A stretch of DNA of 64,000 bases from Alcanivoracaceae bacterium (GCA_023146255.1 JAGLCJ010000013.1:62001-126000); one strand, 5' to 3'. Numbered from the stretch's first letter, positions 43,591-53,735 are shown. Notes: a model not told the origin generated them from the letters alone. Translations and numbers: made by a program.

Positions 43591-43743
43591 ATGCAAAGGC
43601 TCCGTGAACAGGCTCAAACTTAACACGCCCGTACCGATGCGGTGATGCCGTCGGGTTCACATAATTTGCCTTTGGTCAGGGGGCTAACTTGTTGTCTACG
43701 AAGAAAAGATTAAGTTGCGACGGATTTCGTCAGAGCTTGTCGA

Positions 43744-43797
43744 ACTGCGTCACTTTTTTCCGCGAGCGGGTTTTGCTGCAGAAAAAAATGACGCAGT
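43744..43797. repeat. Long inverted repeat between gshA and the rmf-like gene
   Basis: Arms ACTGCGTCACTTTTTT and AAAAAAATGACGCAGT pair over 16 bases with one mismatch, 22 bases apart. It begins 11 bp past the gshA stop. It may terminate gshA, since an A/T run flanks the stem, or lie upstream of the rmf-like promoter. Confidence 0.6.
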
Positions 43798-43807
43798 GGA
43801 TCTCTGC

Positions 43808-45373
43808 TCAGTCACGGAAGTAATCAGCAAGAAACTCGGCGAATGGCGGCTGTGACTCAGCCTCCCTGGCAGCCTGTTCTGTCAGGCTGGTTTTTGCCAT
43901 ATCGGCAAAAATTGCCTGACCGGCCGGCTCCAGCGGTCGCTTGAGAAACTGGTCGCGATGCTGCTCGGCCTGACGCAGGGCAAAATCGAAAAAGCCGAGT
44001 TTCTCCCGGGACATGGTTTCGAGTACTCGCGCCGAGGTGGTCAGCGCCGGGTCACGAACCTTGTTGCGTTGCAGCGACAGTGAATCACGATAGCCCGTGC
44101 CACCTTCGGACTGATCATACAGCTCGGCCAGCGCTTCGAGCTTGTCGAGCAGTTCTTCCGACCATTGTTGCAAGGTGGTCTGACGACCGGCGCGGCACAG
44201 TTTGGCGTTTGCATCGCGACCGTTATACACCGCCTGACGGATATTCTGTTTCGCCGCGATCTGATCGCAGGCTTCCACCATCGGCGAGCGCTCAAGCAGA
44301 CAGAAACTGGCAAACAGATCAATAAAGCGCATGGTGTCTTCGTTGATGCCAACCGGCTCGAACGGATCCAGATCCAGCACCCGCACTTCAATATATTCCA
44401 CCCCGGCACGCTGCAGTGCCTGAGTCGGTCGCTCACCCTTGCGAATGGTGCGCTTGGGCCGGATCGACGAGTAGTACTCGTTTTCGATCTGCAGGATGTT
44501 GGCGTTCAGCTGACGGTATTCGCCATCAACACAGACACCGATCTCTTCGTAGGAAGGTTCGGGGGTGTGAATGGCGTGATTCAGGGTGCGGACATAGCTG
44601 TCGATATCGTTGTAACTGATATGCAGGCTCGACTGGGCGTTGTTCTGATAGCCAAGGTCACTCATGCGCAGGGAAGTGGCACCGGGCCGGAACAGGCTGT
44701 GATCAAAGCGCTTTAGCAACTGGTGATCGCGACCTTTCAGAAACGAGGCGCACACCGCCGGCGAGGCGCCGAACAGGTATACCAGCAACCAGCTGTAACG
44801 ATGAAAGTTGCGCAGCAAATCAAAGTAGCGCGAAGAAATATAATCCTGCAGCGGCTGCTGATTGCCTTCCGCCTGCTGATGAATTTGCCAGAATGATTTT
44901 GGCCAGGAAAAGTTGTAATGGATGCCGGCGATGGTCTGCATGCGCCGGCCATAGCGATGGCCCAACCCGAGCCGGTAAATGTGTTTCATTCGGCCGATAT
45001 TGGAGGTGCCGTAGTAAGCCACCGGCACATCGTCATCGTTATCTACCCGGCATGGCATTGAGTTGACCCAGAGCAGCTCGTCACCGAGCTGGCCATAGGT
45101 GTAGCGATGCACACGATCGAGAAACTCCAGCGGTGTGCTGATGCCGGTGGTGGCCGGAGTAATGAACTCCAGCAAGGCTTCAGAATAATCGGTGGTGATA
45201 TGCGGATGGGTCAGTGCTGATCCCAATGCTGGCGGATGCGGTGTTTGTGCCAGCGTGCCTTGCGGGGTAATACGCAGGCTTTCTTTTTCAATGCCACGAC
45301 GTATATCACGCAAGGTCGGGGCAGCGTCGGCATCGATCAGGGCTTGCAGGCGGCGGTTCAGGAATTCACTCAT
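43808..45373 (-). CDS. gshA: Glutamate-cysteine ligase
   Basis: 521 residues, the size of the proteobacterial GshA class. LRDIRRGIEKESLRITPQGTLAQTPHP and LALGSALTHPHITTDYSEALLEFITP mark the N-terminal ATP/glutamate site, and YIEVRVLDLDPFEPVGI is a central signature. First step of glutathione synthesis, ATP-dependent. It lies downstream of tex on the same strand with an 83-bp gap. The enzyme is probably controlled by glutathione feedback. Confidence 0.97.
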   Translation of the reverse strand: MSEFLNRRLQALIDADAAPTLRDIRRGIEKESLRITPQGTLAQTPHPPALGSALTHPHITTDYSEALLEFITPATTGISTPLEFLDRVHRYTYGQLGDELLWVNSMPCRVDNDDDVPVAYYGTSNIGRMKHIYRLGLGHRYGRRMQTIAGIHYNFSWPKSFWQIHQQAEGNQQPLQDYISSRYFDLLRNFHRYSWLLVYLFGASPAVCASFLKGRDHQLLKRFDHSLFRPGATSLRMSDLGYQNNAQSSLHISYNDIDSYVRTLNHAIHTPEPSYEEIGVCVDGEYRQLNANILQIENEYYSSIRPKRTIRKGERPTQALQRAGVEYIEVRVLDLDPFEPVGINEDTMRFIDLFASFCLLERSPMVEACDQIAAKQNIRQAVYNGRDANAKLCRAGRQTTLQQWSEELLDKLEALAELYDQSEGGTGYRDSLSLQRNKVRDPALTTSARVLETMSREKLGFFDFALRQAEQHRDQFLKRPLEPAGQAIFADMAKTSLTEQAAREAESQPPFAEFLADYFRD

Positions 45374-45410
45374 ACGGATTCCGGCAATGATTCAGCAGGC
45401 GCCGTCAGCG

Positions 45411-45451
45411 GGCGCCTTCGAGCGAACACAGAGCGTCCACGCGAAGGCGCC
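45411..45451. repeat. Inverted repeat between tex and gshA
   Basis: GGCGCCTTCG and CGAAGGCGCC, perfectly complementary, 21 bases apart, just after the tex stop. No T tract follows, so it may be an mRNA 3' end stabiliser rather than a terminator. Confidence 0.5.
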
Positions 45452-45456
45452 GGCCG

Positions 45457-47826
45457 TCAAGCGCGACCTTTCTTTTTGGCCTCTTCCTGAGCCTTGGCAA
45501 ACAGCGCCGCCATACCACCCGCAGCCGGTGCCGGCGCTGCCCTGGACTTGCCGCCGGCATTGCCCTGCGGACGTCCGCCGTGGCGTTGCTGCGGGCTCTG
45601 GCCGCGAGTGTCGGCGACCGGTTTGTCGTCATGACGATCTTCCAGTCGCATGGTCAGGCCGATGCGTTTGCGTGGCAGATCCACTTCCACCACCTTGACC
45701 TTGACGATGTCGCCGGGGGCGACCACTTCATGAGGGTCCTTGACGAAGGTATTCGACAGCGCGGAAACGTGGACCAGGCCATCCTGATGCACGCCGATAT
45801 CCACGAACGCGCCGAAGTTGGTGACGTTGGTGACCGAGCCTTCGAGAATCATGCCCGGCTTCAGGTCCTTCATGTCCTCGACACCTTCCTTGAACTCGGC
45901 GGCCTTGAACTCCGGACGTGGATCGCGGCCCGGCTTTTCCAGTTCGCTGATGATGTCCTTCACCGTTGGCACACCAAAGCGCTCGCAGGTGTAATCGGCC
46001 GGATCCAGTTTGCGCAGGAAGCTGACATCGCCGACCAGATCTTTCAGCGGCCGGCTGTGCTTGGCAGCAATCCGTTCCACCACCACATAGGCTTCCGGGT
46101 GCACCGAAGAGCTGTCGAGCGGGTTGTCGCCGCGAATGCGCAGGAAGCCGGCAGCCTGTTCAAACGTCTTGTCGCCAAGCCGTGGCACTTGCTTGAGATC
46201 ATCACGACTTTTGAAGATGCCGTTTTTCTCGCGGAAGCTGACGATGTTGCCGGCAATGGTGCTGTTCAGGCCGGCGATGCGTGCCAGCAGCGGCGCTGAA
46301 GCGGTGTTCACATCGACGCCAACGCCGTTTACACAGTCTTCCACCACGCCATCAAGGCTGCGCGCCAGACGGGTCTGGCTGACGTCGTGCTGGTACTGGC
46401 CGACACCGATGGATTTCGGATCAATCTTGACCAGTTCGGCGAGCGGGTCCTGCAAGCGGCGGGCAATGGAGACGGCGCCGCGATAGGACACGTCGAGATC
46501 GGGAAATTCCCGCGCCGCCAGTTCCGATGCGGAATACACCGAGGCGCCGGCTTCGTTGACCATGATCTTGCTGATCTTCAGCTCCGGCAGTTTTTTCACC
46601 ACTTCCGCCGCGAGCTTGTCGGTTTCCCGGCCGGCGGTGCCGTTGCCGATGGCAATCAGTTCGACCTTGTATTTCATGCACAGGGCGCCGAGTACGGCGA
46701 GGGACTGGTCCCAGCGGTTCTGCGGCACGTGCGGAAAGACGGTGGTGGATTCGAGCAGCTTGCCGGTCTGGTCCACGACCACCACCTTGACCCCGGTACG
46801 CAGGCCCGGATCGAGCCCCATGGTGGCGCGCATGCCGGCCGGCGGCGCCATCAGCAGCGCTTTCAGGTTGCGCGAGAAAACCGAAATGGCGCCTTCTTCA
46901 GCCATCTCGCGAACCCGGCCAAGCAGTTCGGTTTCCAGATGGGTGGCGAGCTTGATCTTCCAGGTCCAGCGCACGGTTTCCTGCAGCCAGGTGTCGCCGG
47001 CGCGCTTCTGATTGGTCCATTCGATGCTCTTCGCGACCATGTCTTCGCACGGATGCGGCTGCGCCGTTTCCAGCTCCTCCGGCAAGGTCATGCTGACATG
47101 CAGCACGCTTTCATTGCGGCCACGGAACAGCGCCAGCGCCCGGTGCGAGGGAATCTCGGAAAGCTTCTCGCTGTAATCAAAGTAGTCGCGGAACTTGCTG
47201 GCTTCATCCTGTTTGCCGTCGGCGACCTTGGCGGTGACGATGGCGTGTTGCCACAGCCAGGTGCGCAGTCGGGTCAGCAGGTCGGCGTTCTCGGCGAAAC
47301 GTTCCATCAGGATCTGTTTGGCGCCGTCCAGTGCATCCTTGGCCGTGTTGATGCTGTGGTCGGCGTTCAGATAGCCACCGGCCAGTTGTTCCGGATTCTG
47401 CGTCGGGTCGGCGAGGATGGCATCGGCCAGCGGTTCGAGGCCGGCTTCGCGGGCGATCATGGCGCGGGTGCGACGCTTCGGCTTGTACGGCAGGTACAGA
47501 TCCTCCAGCCGGGTCTTGCTGTCGGCTTCGAGAATCTGCGCTTCCAGGGCCGGGGTCAGCTTGTCCTGCTCGCGAATACTTTTCAGCACGGCGGCGCGCC
47601 GGTCTTCCAGCTCGCGCAGGTAGCGCAGGCGCTCGTCCAGATTACGCAGCTGGGTGTCGTCCAGGCCGCCGGTGGCTTCTTTCCGGTAGCGGGCGATAAA
47701 CGGCACGGTGGCGCCTTCATCAAGCAGGGCGACGGTGGCGCGGACCTGTTCGGGCTGACAGTTGATCTCGCTGGCGATGATCGCTTCGATGCTGGCCTTG
47801 ATGGCGGCCGGGGTCGGGGTCGACAT
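45457..47826 (-). CDS. tex: Tex-family transcription accessory protein
   Basis: 789 residues. The N-terminal helical domain, YqgF-like RNase H fold (MGLDPGLRTGVKVVVVDQTGKLL), helix-hairpin-helix region (LNSTIAGNIVSFREKNGIF) and a C-terminal S1 RNA-binding domain (LKPGMILEGSVTNVTNFGAFVDIGVHQDGLVHVS, about 660-700) match Tex. The tail is basic and Gln/Arg-rich. Tex is an RNA-polymerase-associated factor that affects transcription and stress survival. Upstream on the same strand is the PilH-like regulator, separated by a terminator. Confidence 0.96.
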   Translation of the reverse strand: MSTPTPAAIKASIEAIIASEINCQPEQVRATVALLDEGATVPFIARYRKEATGGLDDTQLRNLDERLRYLRELEDRRAAVLKSIREQDKLTPALEAQILEADSKTRLEDLYLPYKPKRRTRAMIAREAGLEPLADAILADPTQNPEQLAGGYLNADHSINTAKDALDGAKQILMERFAENADLLTRLRTWLWQHAIVTAKVADGKQDEASKFRDYFDYSEKLSEIPSHRALALFRGRNESVLHVSMTLPEELETAQPHPCEDMVAKSIEWTNQKRAGDTWLQETVRWTWKIKLATHLETELLGRVREMAEEGAISVFSRNLKALLMAPPAGMRATMGLDPGLRTGVKVVVVDQTGKLLESTTVFPHVPQNRWDQSLAVLGALCMKYKVELIAIGNGTAGRETDKLAAEVVKKLPELKISKIMVNEAGASVYSASELAAREFPDLDVSYRGAVSIARRLQDPLAELVKIDPKSIGVGQYQHDVSQTRLARSLDGVVEDCVNGVGVDVNTASAPLLARIAGLNSTIAGNIVSFREKNGIFKSRDDLKQVPRLGDKTFEQAAGFLRIRGDNPLDSSSVHPEAYVVVERIAAKHSRPLKDLVGDVSFLRKLDPADYTCERFGVPTVKDIISELEKPGRDPRPEFKAAEFKEGVEDMKDLKPGMILEGSVTNVTNFGAFVDIGVHQDGLVHVSALSNTFVKDPHEVVAPGDIVKVKVVEVDLPRKRIGLTMRLEDRHDDKPVADTRGQSPQQRHGGRPQGNAGGKSRAAPAPAAGGMAALFAKAQEEAKKKGRA

Positions 47827-47845
47827 GGAGAAAAAATCCCTCAGG

Positions 47846-47890
47846 CAAAAAACACAACGGCCGGCATCATAGGCAATGAGGCCGGCCGTT
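47846..47890 (-). terminator. Intrinsic terminator of the PilH-like gene
   Basis: Minus-strand stem AACGGCCGGC/GCCGGCCGTT, loop of 15 bases, followed by GTGTTTTTTG. Thirty bp after the stop at 47920. Confidence 0.85.
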
Positions 47891-47919
47891 CACAGATTGT
47901 ATTTTTGTGCTGAATGGTG

Positions 47920-48282
47920 TCAGCCGAGCAGTTCGTTGACCTTGCTGATCAGCGCGTTTTCCTGCACCGGCTTGACCAGATAGGCCTTGGCGCCCTGACG
48001 CTCTCCCCAGACCTTGTCCGTGTCCTGATCCTTGGTGGTCACCAGAATCACCGGAATATGGGCGGTGGCCGGATCCTTGGTGATCTTGCGGGTGGCCTGG
48101 AAGCCGTTCAGTTCCGGCATCACCACGTCCATCAGGATCAGGTCGGGTAATTCGGACTTGGCCTTGTCGACCCCTTCCATGCCATTGGTGGCAGTGACGG
48201 TCTTGTGGCCGTGGCTTTCCACGATCTTGATCATGTTGGCCATCTGGGTGGGGGAATCATCAACGATAAGGATTTTTGCCAT
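47920..48282 (-). CDS. PilH-like single-domain response regulator
   Basis: 120 residues from the ATG at 48282. AKILIVDDSPTQ has the acidic pocket, DLILMDVVMPELNG the phosphoacceptor Asp, and AKAYLVKPVQ the conserved Lys; no output domain exists. It resembles PilH/PilG of the twitching-motility (Chp) system, but no pilus genes are nearby. An upstream region of 226 bp (48283-48508) contains REPIN copy 8 and an inverted repeat (GCCCATC/GATGGGC, 48383-48420). Confidence 0.88.
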   Translation of the reverse strand: MAKILIVDDSPTQMANMIKIVESHGHKTVTATNGMEGVDKAKSELPDLILMDVVMPELNGFQATRKITKDPATAHIPVILVTTKDQDTDKVWGERQGAKAYLVKPVQENALISKVNELLG

Positions 48283-48436
48283 GGGGTACTGTCTCCACTC
48301 TCTCCCGGGGACCATCTTCGGTGGCCTTCGATACTGAACGGCATCATAGCAGCGCCATGCTGCTCTCACACCTGCTGATTGTGCCCATCAGCCGCCGGAC
48401 GGCAGCGCCGGCCGATGGGCGGCGATTCAACGGAGC

Positions 48437-48505
48437 CTGTAGGAGCGGCTGATCAGCCGCGATTCTTTCCGGAGAGCCTTCGCGGCCGGTCGGCCGCTCC
48501 TACAG
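48437..48505. repeat. REPIN-like double palindrome, copy 8
   Basis: Ends CTGTAGGAGC and GCTCCTACAG. Left core GGCTGATCAGCC, right core GGCCGGTCGGCC, with a longer linker including CTTTCCGGAGAG. Begins 3 bp after the RND transporter stop. Confidence 0.85.
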
Positions 48506-48508
48506 TGT

Positions 48509-51500
48509 CTAGTAGCGGAACGTGACCCGGGCGCGGCGTAGCCAGCGCAGCAGGACCACTGCCAGCCCGCCCTCGAGCAACAGCCGCAGGGCCAGTTGCC
48601 ACTGGCTCATGGCCAGTTCATGCAGGGCCGGGTTGAGCCGGCTGATCAGGCTGGCGAGCAGCAGCAGCGGCACCCCGGCAAGCACCAGCGCCCGGGTCCG
48701 GCCACGCACGGCGAGCTGCTGTCGGAATAGCGCCTCCAGCGTCTTGCCGGTGAGCCACAGCAGCAGAATCAGCAGCGCCAGTGTCAGCAGCACAGTCAGG
48801 CTGACCCCGGAAGTTTGCACCGAGCGTACGATTACCCCGGCGTGCTGCAACAGCTGGACGGCAAACAGGCCGAGCAGCGCAGTTGGCCACCACAGGCTGC
48901 CGCGCAGACCCGGTTCGGGTTCGGCGGCACGGCGGTATTGCTTCGGATCGAATTGCCACAGTGCCGCCACCGTGCCGGGCAGGTGCGACAGCGTGACCGC
49001 GCCGCTCAGGCGGGCGCCGAAGTGTGCCAGCCGCGGTTTGGTTTCCTCGATGATCATCAGCATGCTCGGCACCACCAGCAGAATCAGCACGGTGCCGAAG
49101 CTCAGGCCAAACACCAGACTGACCGCCATCGGCTTCAGGAACTGTGCCTGCAGCGAGGTTTCCAGCAGGATCGGGGCGAGGCCGGCGACGGTGGTGATCG
49201 AGGTCAGCAACACCGCCCGCAGACGTCGCACACAGGCTTCGACAATGGCTTCGAGACGGTCCATGCCTTCGCCCACCAGTTGGCGGAAAAAACTCACCAG
49301 CACGATCGAGTCGTTGACAATAATGCCGGCCAGACCGAACAGGCCCATGATCGAGAACATCGAGAACTTGACCCCGAACATGCCCATAAACAGATGGCCG
49401 ATGACCGCGCCGGTGAAGCCGAACATGATCGCCGTCATGATCGCGATCGGCCACGACCAGCTGGCAAACACCCAGGCCAGAATGATGTAGATCAGTGCCA
49501 GCGCCAGCATTTGGCCGGTCTGCACATCGCGCATGTTTTCTGCCTGCTCCTTGAGCTTGCCTTCAACGTCGACACTGATGTGGTAGCGGGCCTGAATATC
49601 CGGCAGCAGTTGGTCGGTGAGCTCGGCAATAATCTGGTTGGCGTTGCCCTGTTCCGGATCGAGATCGGCGGACACCACCACCGATAGCCGACCATCAACG
49701 CGGCGTAACAGGTCGACACCCTGACGGCTACTGAAGGTCACCACGTCGCTGAGCAGCAGGGTGTCGCCATTCGGGGCAATGATTGGCATCCGGTCCAGTG
49801 CTGACAGACTGCCGCGCTCGCTGTCCGGCAGCATCACCCGTACTTCGACTTCTTCATCCTGCTCGTTGAAAAGTTGCGCCAGCGAGCCATCGAAGGCACT
49901 GCGTAGTTGTGCGGCAACCGAGGCCAGTGTCAGCCCCAATGCGCGCGCATCCGGGGTCAGTTCAAAGGTGAGCTGTTCCTTGCCCCAGGGAAGGTCGTCC
50001 TCGACATTGCTGACGCCGTTATAGCGGTTCAGCGCTTCCTGAATTTCCAGAGACGCAGCTTTAAGAGTGCTGATATCGGCACCGCCCAGACGCAGGGCAA
50101 TCGGACTGCCCGGTGGGCCGGCTTCCGGCTGGCCGATGGTGAGCAGTTCGAGTCCTGGTGGTTCGATGATTTTCTCACGCCAGGCACGGATGAATTCGTC
50201 ATTGGAAATATCCCGGGCATTACCGGTCCAGACTTCCACCAGCAGGGTGCCATAGTGATCGCCGAGTTTGGTGCGGCTGCCACCGATGGTCTGGAAGCCG
50301 GAAGCGGTGCGATGCATTTGCACCACGGTTTCGACGATATCTTCATCAAACTCTGCATCGGTTTGCTGCAGGGTGGTTTCCAGATGACTGAGGAAGCGGT
50401 CCACCGTGCGCTGGTCGGTGCCGGCGCTGAACTCGACCACGGCGCGCAACTGGTCGCCATCCACCGGCGGGAAAAAAGTGAACTTGAGCCAGCCGGTGAC
50501 AACGATGGCCAGGGCAACAAAAAAGCTGCAGAACGCCGCGGTGACCACGGCATAACGCCGCTCGATGGCCCAGCGCACAATTGGCCGGAAACGGTTCTCG
50601 CGAAAATCATTGAACTGTCGGTCCAGTCGCTCACGCAACTTGCCACCAAAAGATGAAGCCTGGGCAAAGCTGTGATGCAGGTGGCCGGGCAGGATCAGGA
50701 AACATTCAACCAGCGAGGCAATGATCACGCAGATCATCACAAACGGAATATCAAAGGCGATCTTGCCCATGGCGCCACCCATCATCGCCAGCGGCAGGAA
50801 CGCGGCAATGGTGGTGGCCGATGATGCCATTACCGGCCAGAACATGCGTTTGGCACCACCGATGGCGGCACGCAATGGCGATTCGCCCTGCTGCAGATGA
50901 GTCAGGGTGTCCTCGCCGACAACAATGGCATCGTCAACGATAATCCCCAGCGCCAGAATCAGGCCAAACAGACTGATCATGTTGATGGTGCCGCCCATAA
51001 GCAGCAGCACACCCAGTGTGGCGAGGAAGGACACCGGAATGCCGACGGTCACCCACCAGGCCACCCGCGCATTGAGAAAATAAAACAACGTGATGATGAC
51101 CAGAATCAGACCGGTGATGCCGTTCCACATCAGCGTTTCAATACGGTCGCGAAGATGTTTCCAGCTTTCGAAATAGACATGCATATGCATGCCGGCGGGC
51201 AGGGTCGGCTGCACCTCATCTATCCACCGTTGCATGATCTCCGCAGAGACCAGTGAATCATCATGCTCGGCGCGTAACACCTGGATCTCGATGGCCGGGT
51301 AACCCTTGTAGGTCATATAGGGTTGCTCGTCGCGTGGCCGGCGTTCAATCAGGGCGATGTCCCCCAGCCGCAACAGCCGGCCGCTCTGGTCGGTGAACAG
51401 CGGCAGGTCGGCGAAGCCACGTTCATCGCGACGCTGGCCAAGACCGCGTAATTGTTTCGCGGCTTCATCCCGACCGACAGTGCCGGCGGGAATGTCATCG

Positions 51501-52129
51501 CTGAACTGGCGAATGCGCAGTGCCAGCTCATCCAGTGTCATGCCAAGGTCGTGGAGAATGGCGGCGGGAACCTGAATCGCCATTTCCTCCGCCGGCAGAC
51601 CGGCAAACTGCACCTGACCGATACCGCGTGACAGCAGTTCGTTTTCCATCCGCCGCACCAGCGGGCGTAACTCCGCCAGCGAGCCGCGCTCGGTGTAAAC
51701 CAGAATGTTGCCGATCGGCGAGAACCGGTCGATTTTCTGGACGATGGGCTGTTCGGCATCCTGCGGCAGATTACGGATGGTGCTGATGCGCTGGCGGACA
51801 TCGGAAAGCGCGAGGCTGAGGTCGGTGCCGTCGTCCATTTCCATAAAAAATATCGACCGACCCTGCTCGGAACGGGCGGTCAGCTTGCGCATGTTGGCCA
51901 GCGTTTTCAGGTTCTGTTCCACCGGGATGGTGATGGCGCGTTCGACATCCTCGGGGCTGGCGCCGCGCCACGGAATGGCCACGGTGATGTAGTCGAAATC
52001 GAAATTCGGGAACAGCTGGCGGTTCAGGTTGTAAAGCCCGTACAGGCCGCCGAGTACCATCAGCAGCATCAGCAGGTTGGCGGCAAGCCGGTGCTCGGTG
52101 AAGCTGGCGATCAGGCCGCGCTGACTCAT
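48509..52129 (-). CDS. RND-family inner-membrane efflux pump with C-terminal membrane extension
   Basis: 1206 residues, about 150 more than typical (1030-1050). The AcrB-type pattern is intact: GIIVDDAIVVGED has the proton-relay Asp pair of TM4, FSIMGLFGLAGIIVNDSIVLVSFF is TM10, and periplasmic porter domains lie between. The two Asp residues point to the HAE (drug/hydrophobic) class rather than metal exporters. The extra C-terminal 150-160 residues contain about four hydrophobic segments that the family lacks. It overlaps the adaptor gene by ATGA, so both are coexpressed; no outer-membrane partner is adjacent. Confidence 0.93.
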   Translation of the reverse strand: MSQRGLIASFTEHRLAANLLMLLMVLGGLYGLYNLNRQLFPNFDFDYITVAIPWRGASPEDVERAITIPVEQNLKTLANMRKLTARSEQGRSIFFMEMDDGTDLSLALSDVRQRISTIRNLPQDAEQPIVQKIDRFSPIGNILVYTERGSLAELRPLVRRMENELLSRGIGQVQFAGLPAEEMAIQVPAAILHDLGMTLDELALRIRQFSDDIPAGTVGRDEAAKQLRGLGQRRDERGFADLPLFTDQSGRLLRLGDIALIERRPRDEQPYMTYKGYPAIEIQVLRAEHDDSLVSAEIMQRWIDEVQPTLPAGMHMHVYFESWKHLRDRIETLMWNGITGLILVIITLFYFLNARVAWWVTVGIPVSFLATLGVLLLMGGTINMISLFGLILALGIIVDDAIVVGEDTLTHLQQGESPLRAAIGGAKRMFWPVMASSATTIAAFLPLAMMGGAMGKIAFDIPFVMICVIIASLVECFLILPGHLHHSFAQASSFGGKLRERLDRQFNDFRENRFRPIVRWAIERRYAVVTAAFCSFFVALAIVVTGWLKFTFFPPVDGDQLRAVVEFSAGTDQRTVDRFLSHLETTLQQTDAEFDEDIVETVVQMHRTASGFQTIGGSRTKLGDHYGTLLVEVWTGNARDISNDEFIRAWREKIIEPPGLELLTIGQPEAGPPGSPIALRLGGADISTLKAASLEIQEALNRYNGVSNVEDDLPWGKEQLTFELTPDARALGLTLASVAAQLRSAFDGSLAQLFNEQDEEVEVRVMLPDSERGSLSALDRMPIIAPNGDTLLLSDVVTFSSRQGVDLLRRVDGRLSVVVSADLDPEQGNANQIIAELTDQLLPDIQARYHISVDVEGKLKEQAENMRDVQTGQMLALALIYIILAWVFASWSWPIAIMTAIMFGFTGAVIGHLFMGMFGVKFSMFSIMGLFGLAGIIVNDSIVLVSFFRQLVGEGMDRLEAIVEACVRRLRAVLLTSITTVAGLAPILLETSLQAQFLKPMAVSLVFGLSFGTVLILLVVPSMLMIIEETKPRLAHFGARLSGAVTLSHLPGTVAALWQFDPKQYRRAAEPEPGLRGSLWWPTALLGLFAVQLLQHAGVIVRSVQTSGVSLTVLLTLALLILLLWLTGKTLEALFRQQLAVRGRTRALVLAGVPLLLLASLISRLNPALHELAMSQWQLALRLLLEGGLAVVLLRWLRRARVTFRY

Positions 52130-53526
52130 GTTGCATCAGCCTCGGTGCTGCCTGTCTCTTTTTTCGTGGGCTGTGGTGCCTCTTCGACGGGCTGGGGTTC
52201 TTCCTCGGCAGGTTGCGGCGGCGGTGCGACATCCGCGGCCGGTTCGATCCCCGCCGGTGTCTGGCCGCTTTCGCTGGGCTGCACTTTCAGGCCGTCAATG
52301 GCGCCAGGCAGTTGGTTCACAACAATCCGGTCGCCTGCGTTGAAGTCACCCTGAAACAGCAGCCGGCGTTGACCATCGGCCTGTTGCCATTCGCCGATTC
52401 GTTGCACCGGTACAGTTTGCAGACGGTCTTCCGTGTCCAGCCGATAGACCCGGTCGAGGCCATGCAGGGCCGCTGCCGGCAGCGCCAGCAGGCCATCCCG
52501 TGGCGGCAATGACAGCACCATCGGCAACGGCCGGCCGAGTTCCGGGGTGACGTTGCTGTCCTCCAGCACAAACAGGCCATCGACCCCGCCGCGGCCGCGT
52601 TCCACTTCGCCGGCGAGGCGGGCAAGGCGTAATGGCAGGCGGCGGTTTTCGATCAGCAGTTCACCGGCGAGGCCACCGTTGTTCAGCCCGGCGCGTACTT
52701 CCGGTAGATGACTGAGCGGAATCTGGGCGCGGATCTCGATGCCCTGATCGGCATACAGGCTGATCAGCGGCGCACCCGGTTGTACCCGCTCGCCCTCGGC
52801 CACATGCAAGGCGGTGATGCGGCCATCAAACGGCGCATGGACCTGGCTGCGGGCCAGATCCAGATCGGCCTGGTCGCGGGCGGCGCGGGCACGGCTGATA
52901 TCGCTGTCGAGCCGGCGCAGGTCGTTCTGGTAATTGCTCACCGCCAGCTGCCGGGTTTCCAGGCTGAGCTGTTGCCGGGTCAGTCCCTGGCGGGCCTCGT
53001 CGAGCTGGGTCTGGGAGGCGAGGTTGGTTTGCCGCAGCCGTTCCAGCCGGGCGACATTCTCCTGCGCCAGTTTGGTCAGCTGCTGTTCCAGCGCCAGTGC
53101 CTTGCGGTCGCTCTGATGGCGTTTGATAGCAGCGGACTTCTGCGCTTCTGCCTGCGCCAGCGAGGCTTCCGCCTGAGCCCGTGCCAGCGCCGCCTCGCGG
53201 GGGTCGAGCTGCAGGATCAGGTCACCCTTGCTGACCCGGTCACCGGGCAGCGCCACCGCCTGCTGCACCAGTGCCACCACCGAGGATGACAGGGTGGCGC
53301 TGGCCGGCGACTCGATCCGGCCGAACAGCGACAGCTGCGGTGCGAACCGGCCCGGTTGTGCCAGTTCCACCTGCACCCGTGGGCTGCTGTCGGTGGCCGG
53401 CTTTTGCGGCGCCGACGGTTTGAACAGCGACAACAGGATGATGGCGACAAGGGTTCCGATCAGCAGACGCGGCACCGGTGGCAGTTCACGCCAACGGGCT
53501 CCGAGACGGGCGGGCAGATCGGACAT
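52126..53526 (-). CDS. RND efflux periplasmic adaptor (membrane fusion protein)
   Basis: 466 residues from the ATG at 53526. A single N-terminal membrane anchor is followed by the lipoyl and hairpin domains (VVALVQQAVALPGDRVSKGDLILQLDP, then a long coiled coil) and beta-barrel segments. The C-terminus has a Pro/Glu-rich tail (about 40 residues). It links the pump to an outer-membrane channel. It is coupled to the pump by a 4-bp overlap. The gene is divergent from ompR, 209 bp away. Confidence 0.92.
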   Translation of the reverse strand: MSDLPARLGARWRELPPVPRLLIGTLVAIILLSLFKPSAPQKPATDSSPRVQVELAQPGRFAPQLSLFGRIESPASATLSSSVVALVQQAVALPGDRVSKGDLILQLDPREAALARAQAEASLAQAEAQKSAAIKRHQSDRKALALEQQLTKLAQENVARLERLRQTNLASQTQLDEARQGLTRQQLSLETRQLAVSNYQNDLRRLDSDISRARAARDQADLDLARSQVHAPFDGRITALHVAEGERVQPGAPLISLYADQGIEIRAQIPLSHLPEVRAGLNNGGLAGELLIENRRLPLRLARLAGEVERGRGGVDGLFVLEDSNVTPELGRPLPMVLSLPPRDGLLALPAAALHGLDRVYRLDTEDRLQTVPVQRIGEWQQADGQRRLLFQGDFNAGDRIVVNQLPGAIDGLKVQPSESGQTPAGIEPAADVAPPPQPAEEEPQPVEEAPQPTKKETGSTEADAT

Positions 53527-53735
53527 GGCGGGGTGTCTCCGGTGTGCATTCAGTGAGCGGATGATACCTGTGCTGCGCATGCGGATGCAGTGAGGATTCG
53601 TTACCGCAGTTCTGACCGCCTGCCCGGTTTGCTCACAGTTTGAAACCATTCCCGTCACCTGCCGGGGCGTGCGGCAGTTGAAAAGCCGGGCTGCGGCGAT
53701 GAAGATGCCGGTTCTTTGCAATCCCGGAGCAGGCC

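Noticed and set aside
46387..47913. Long plus-strand frame opposite tex
   Set aside because: Tex is complete on the minus strand with every expected domain.
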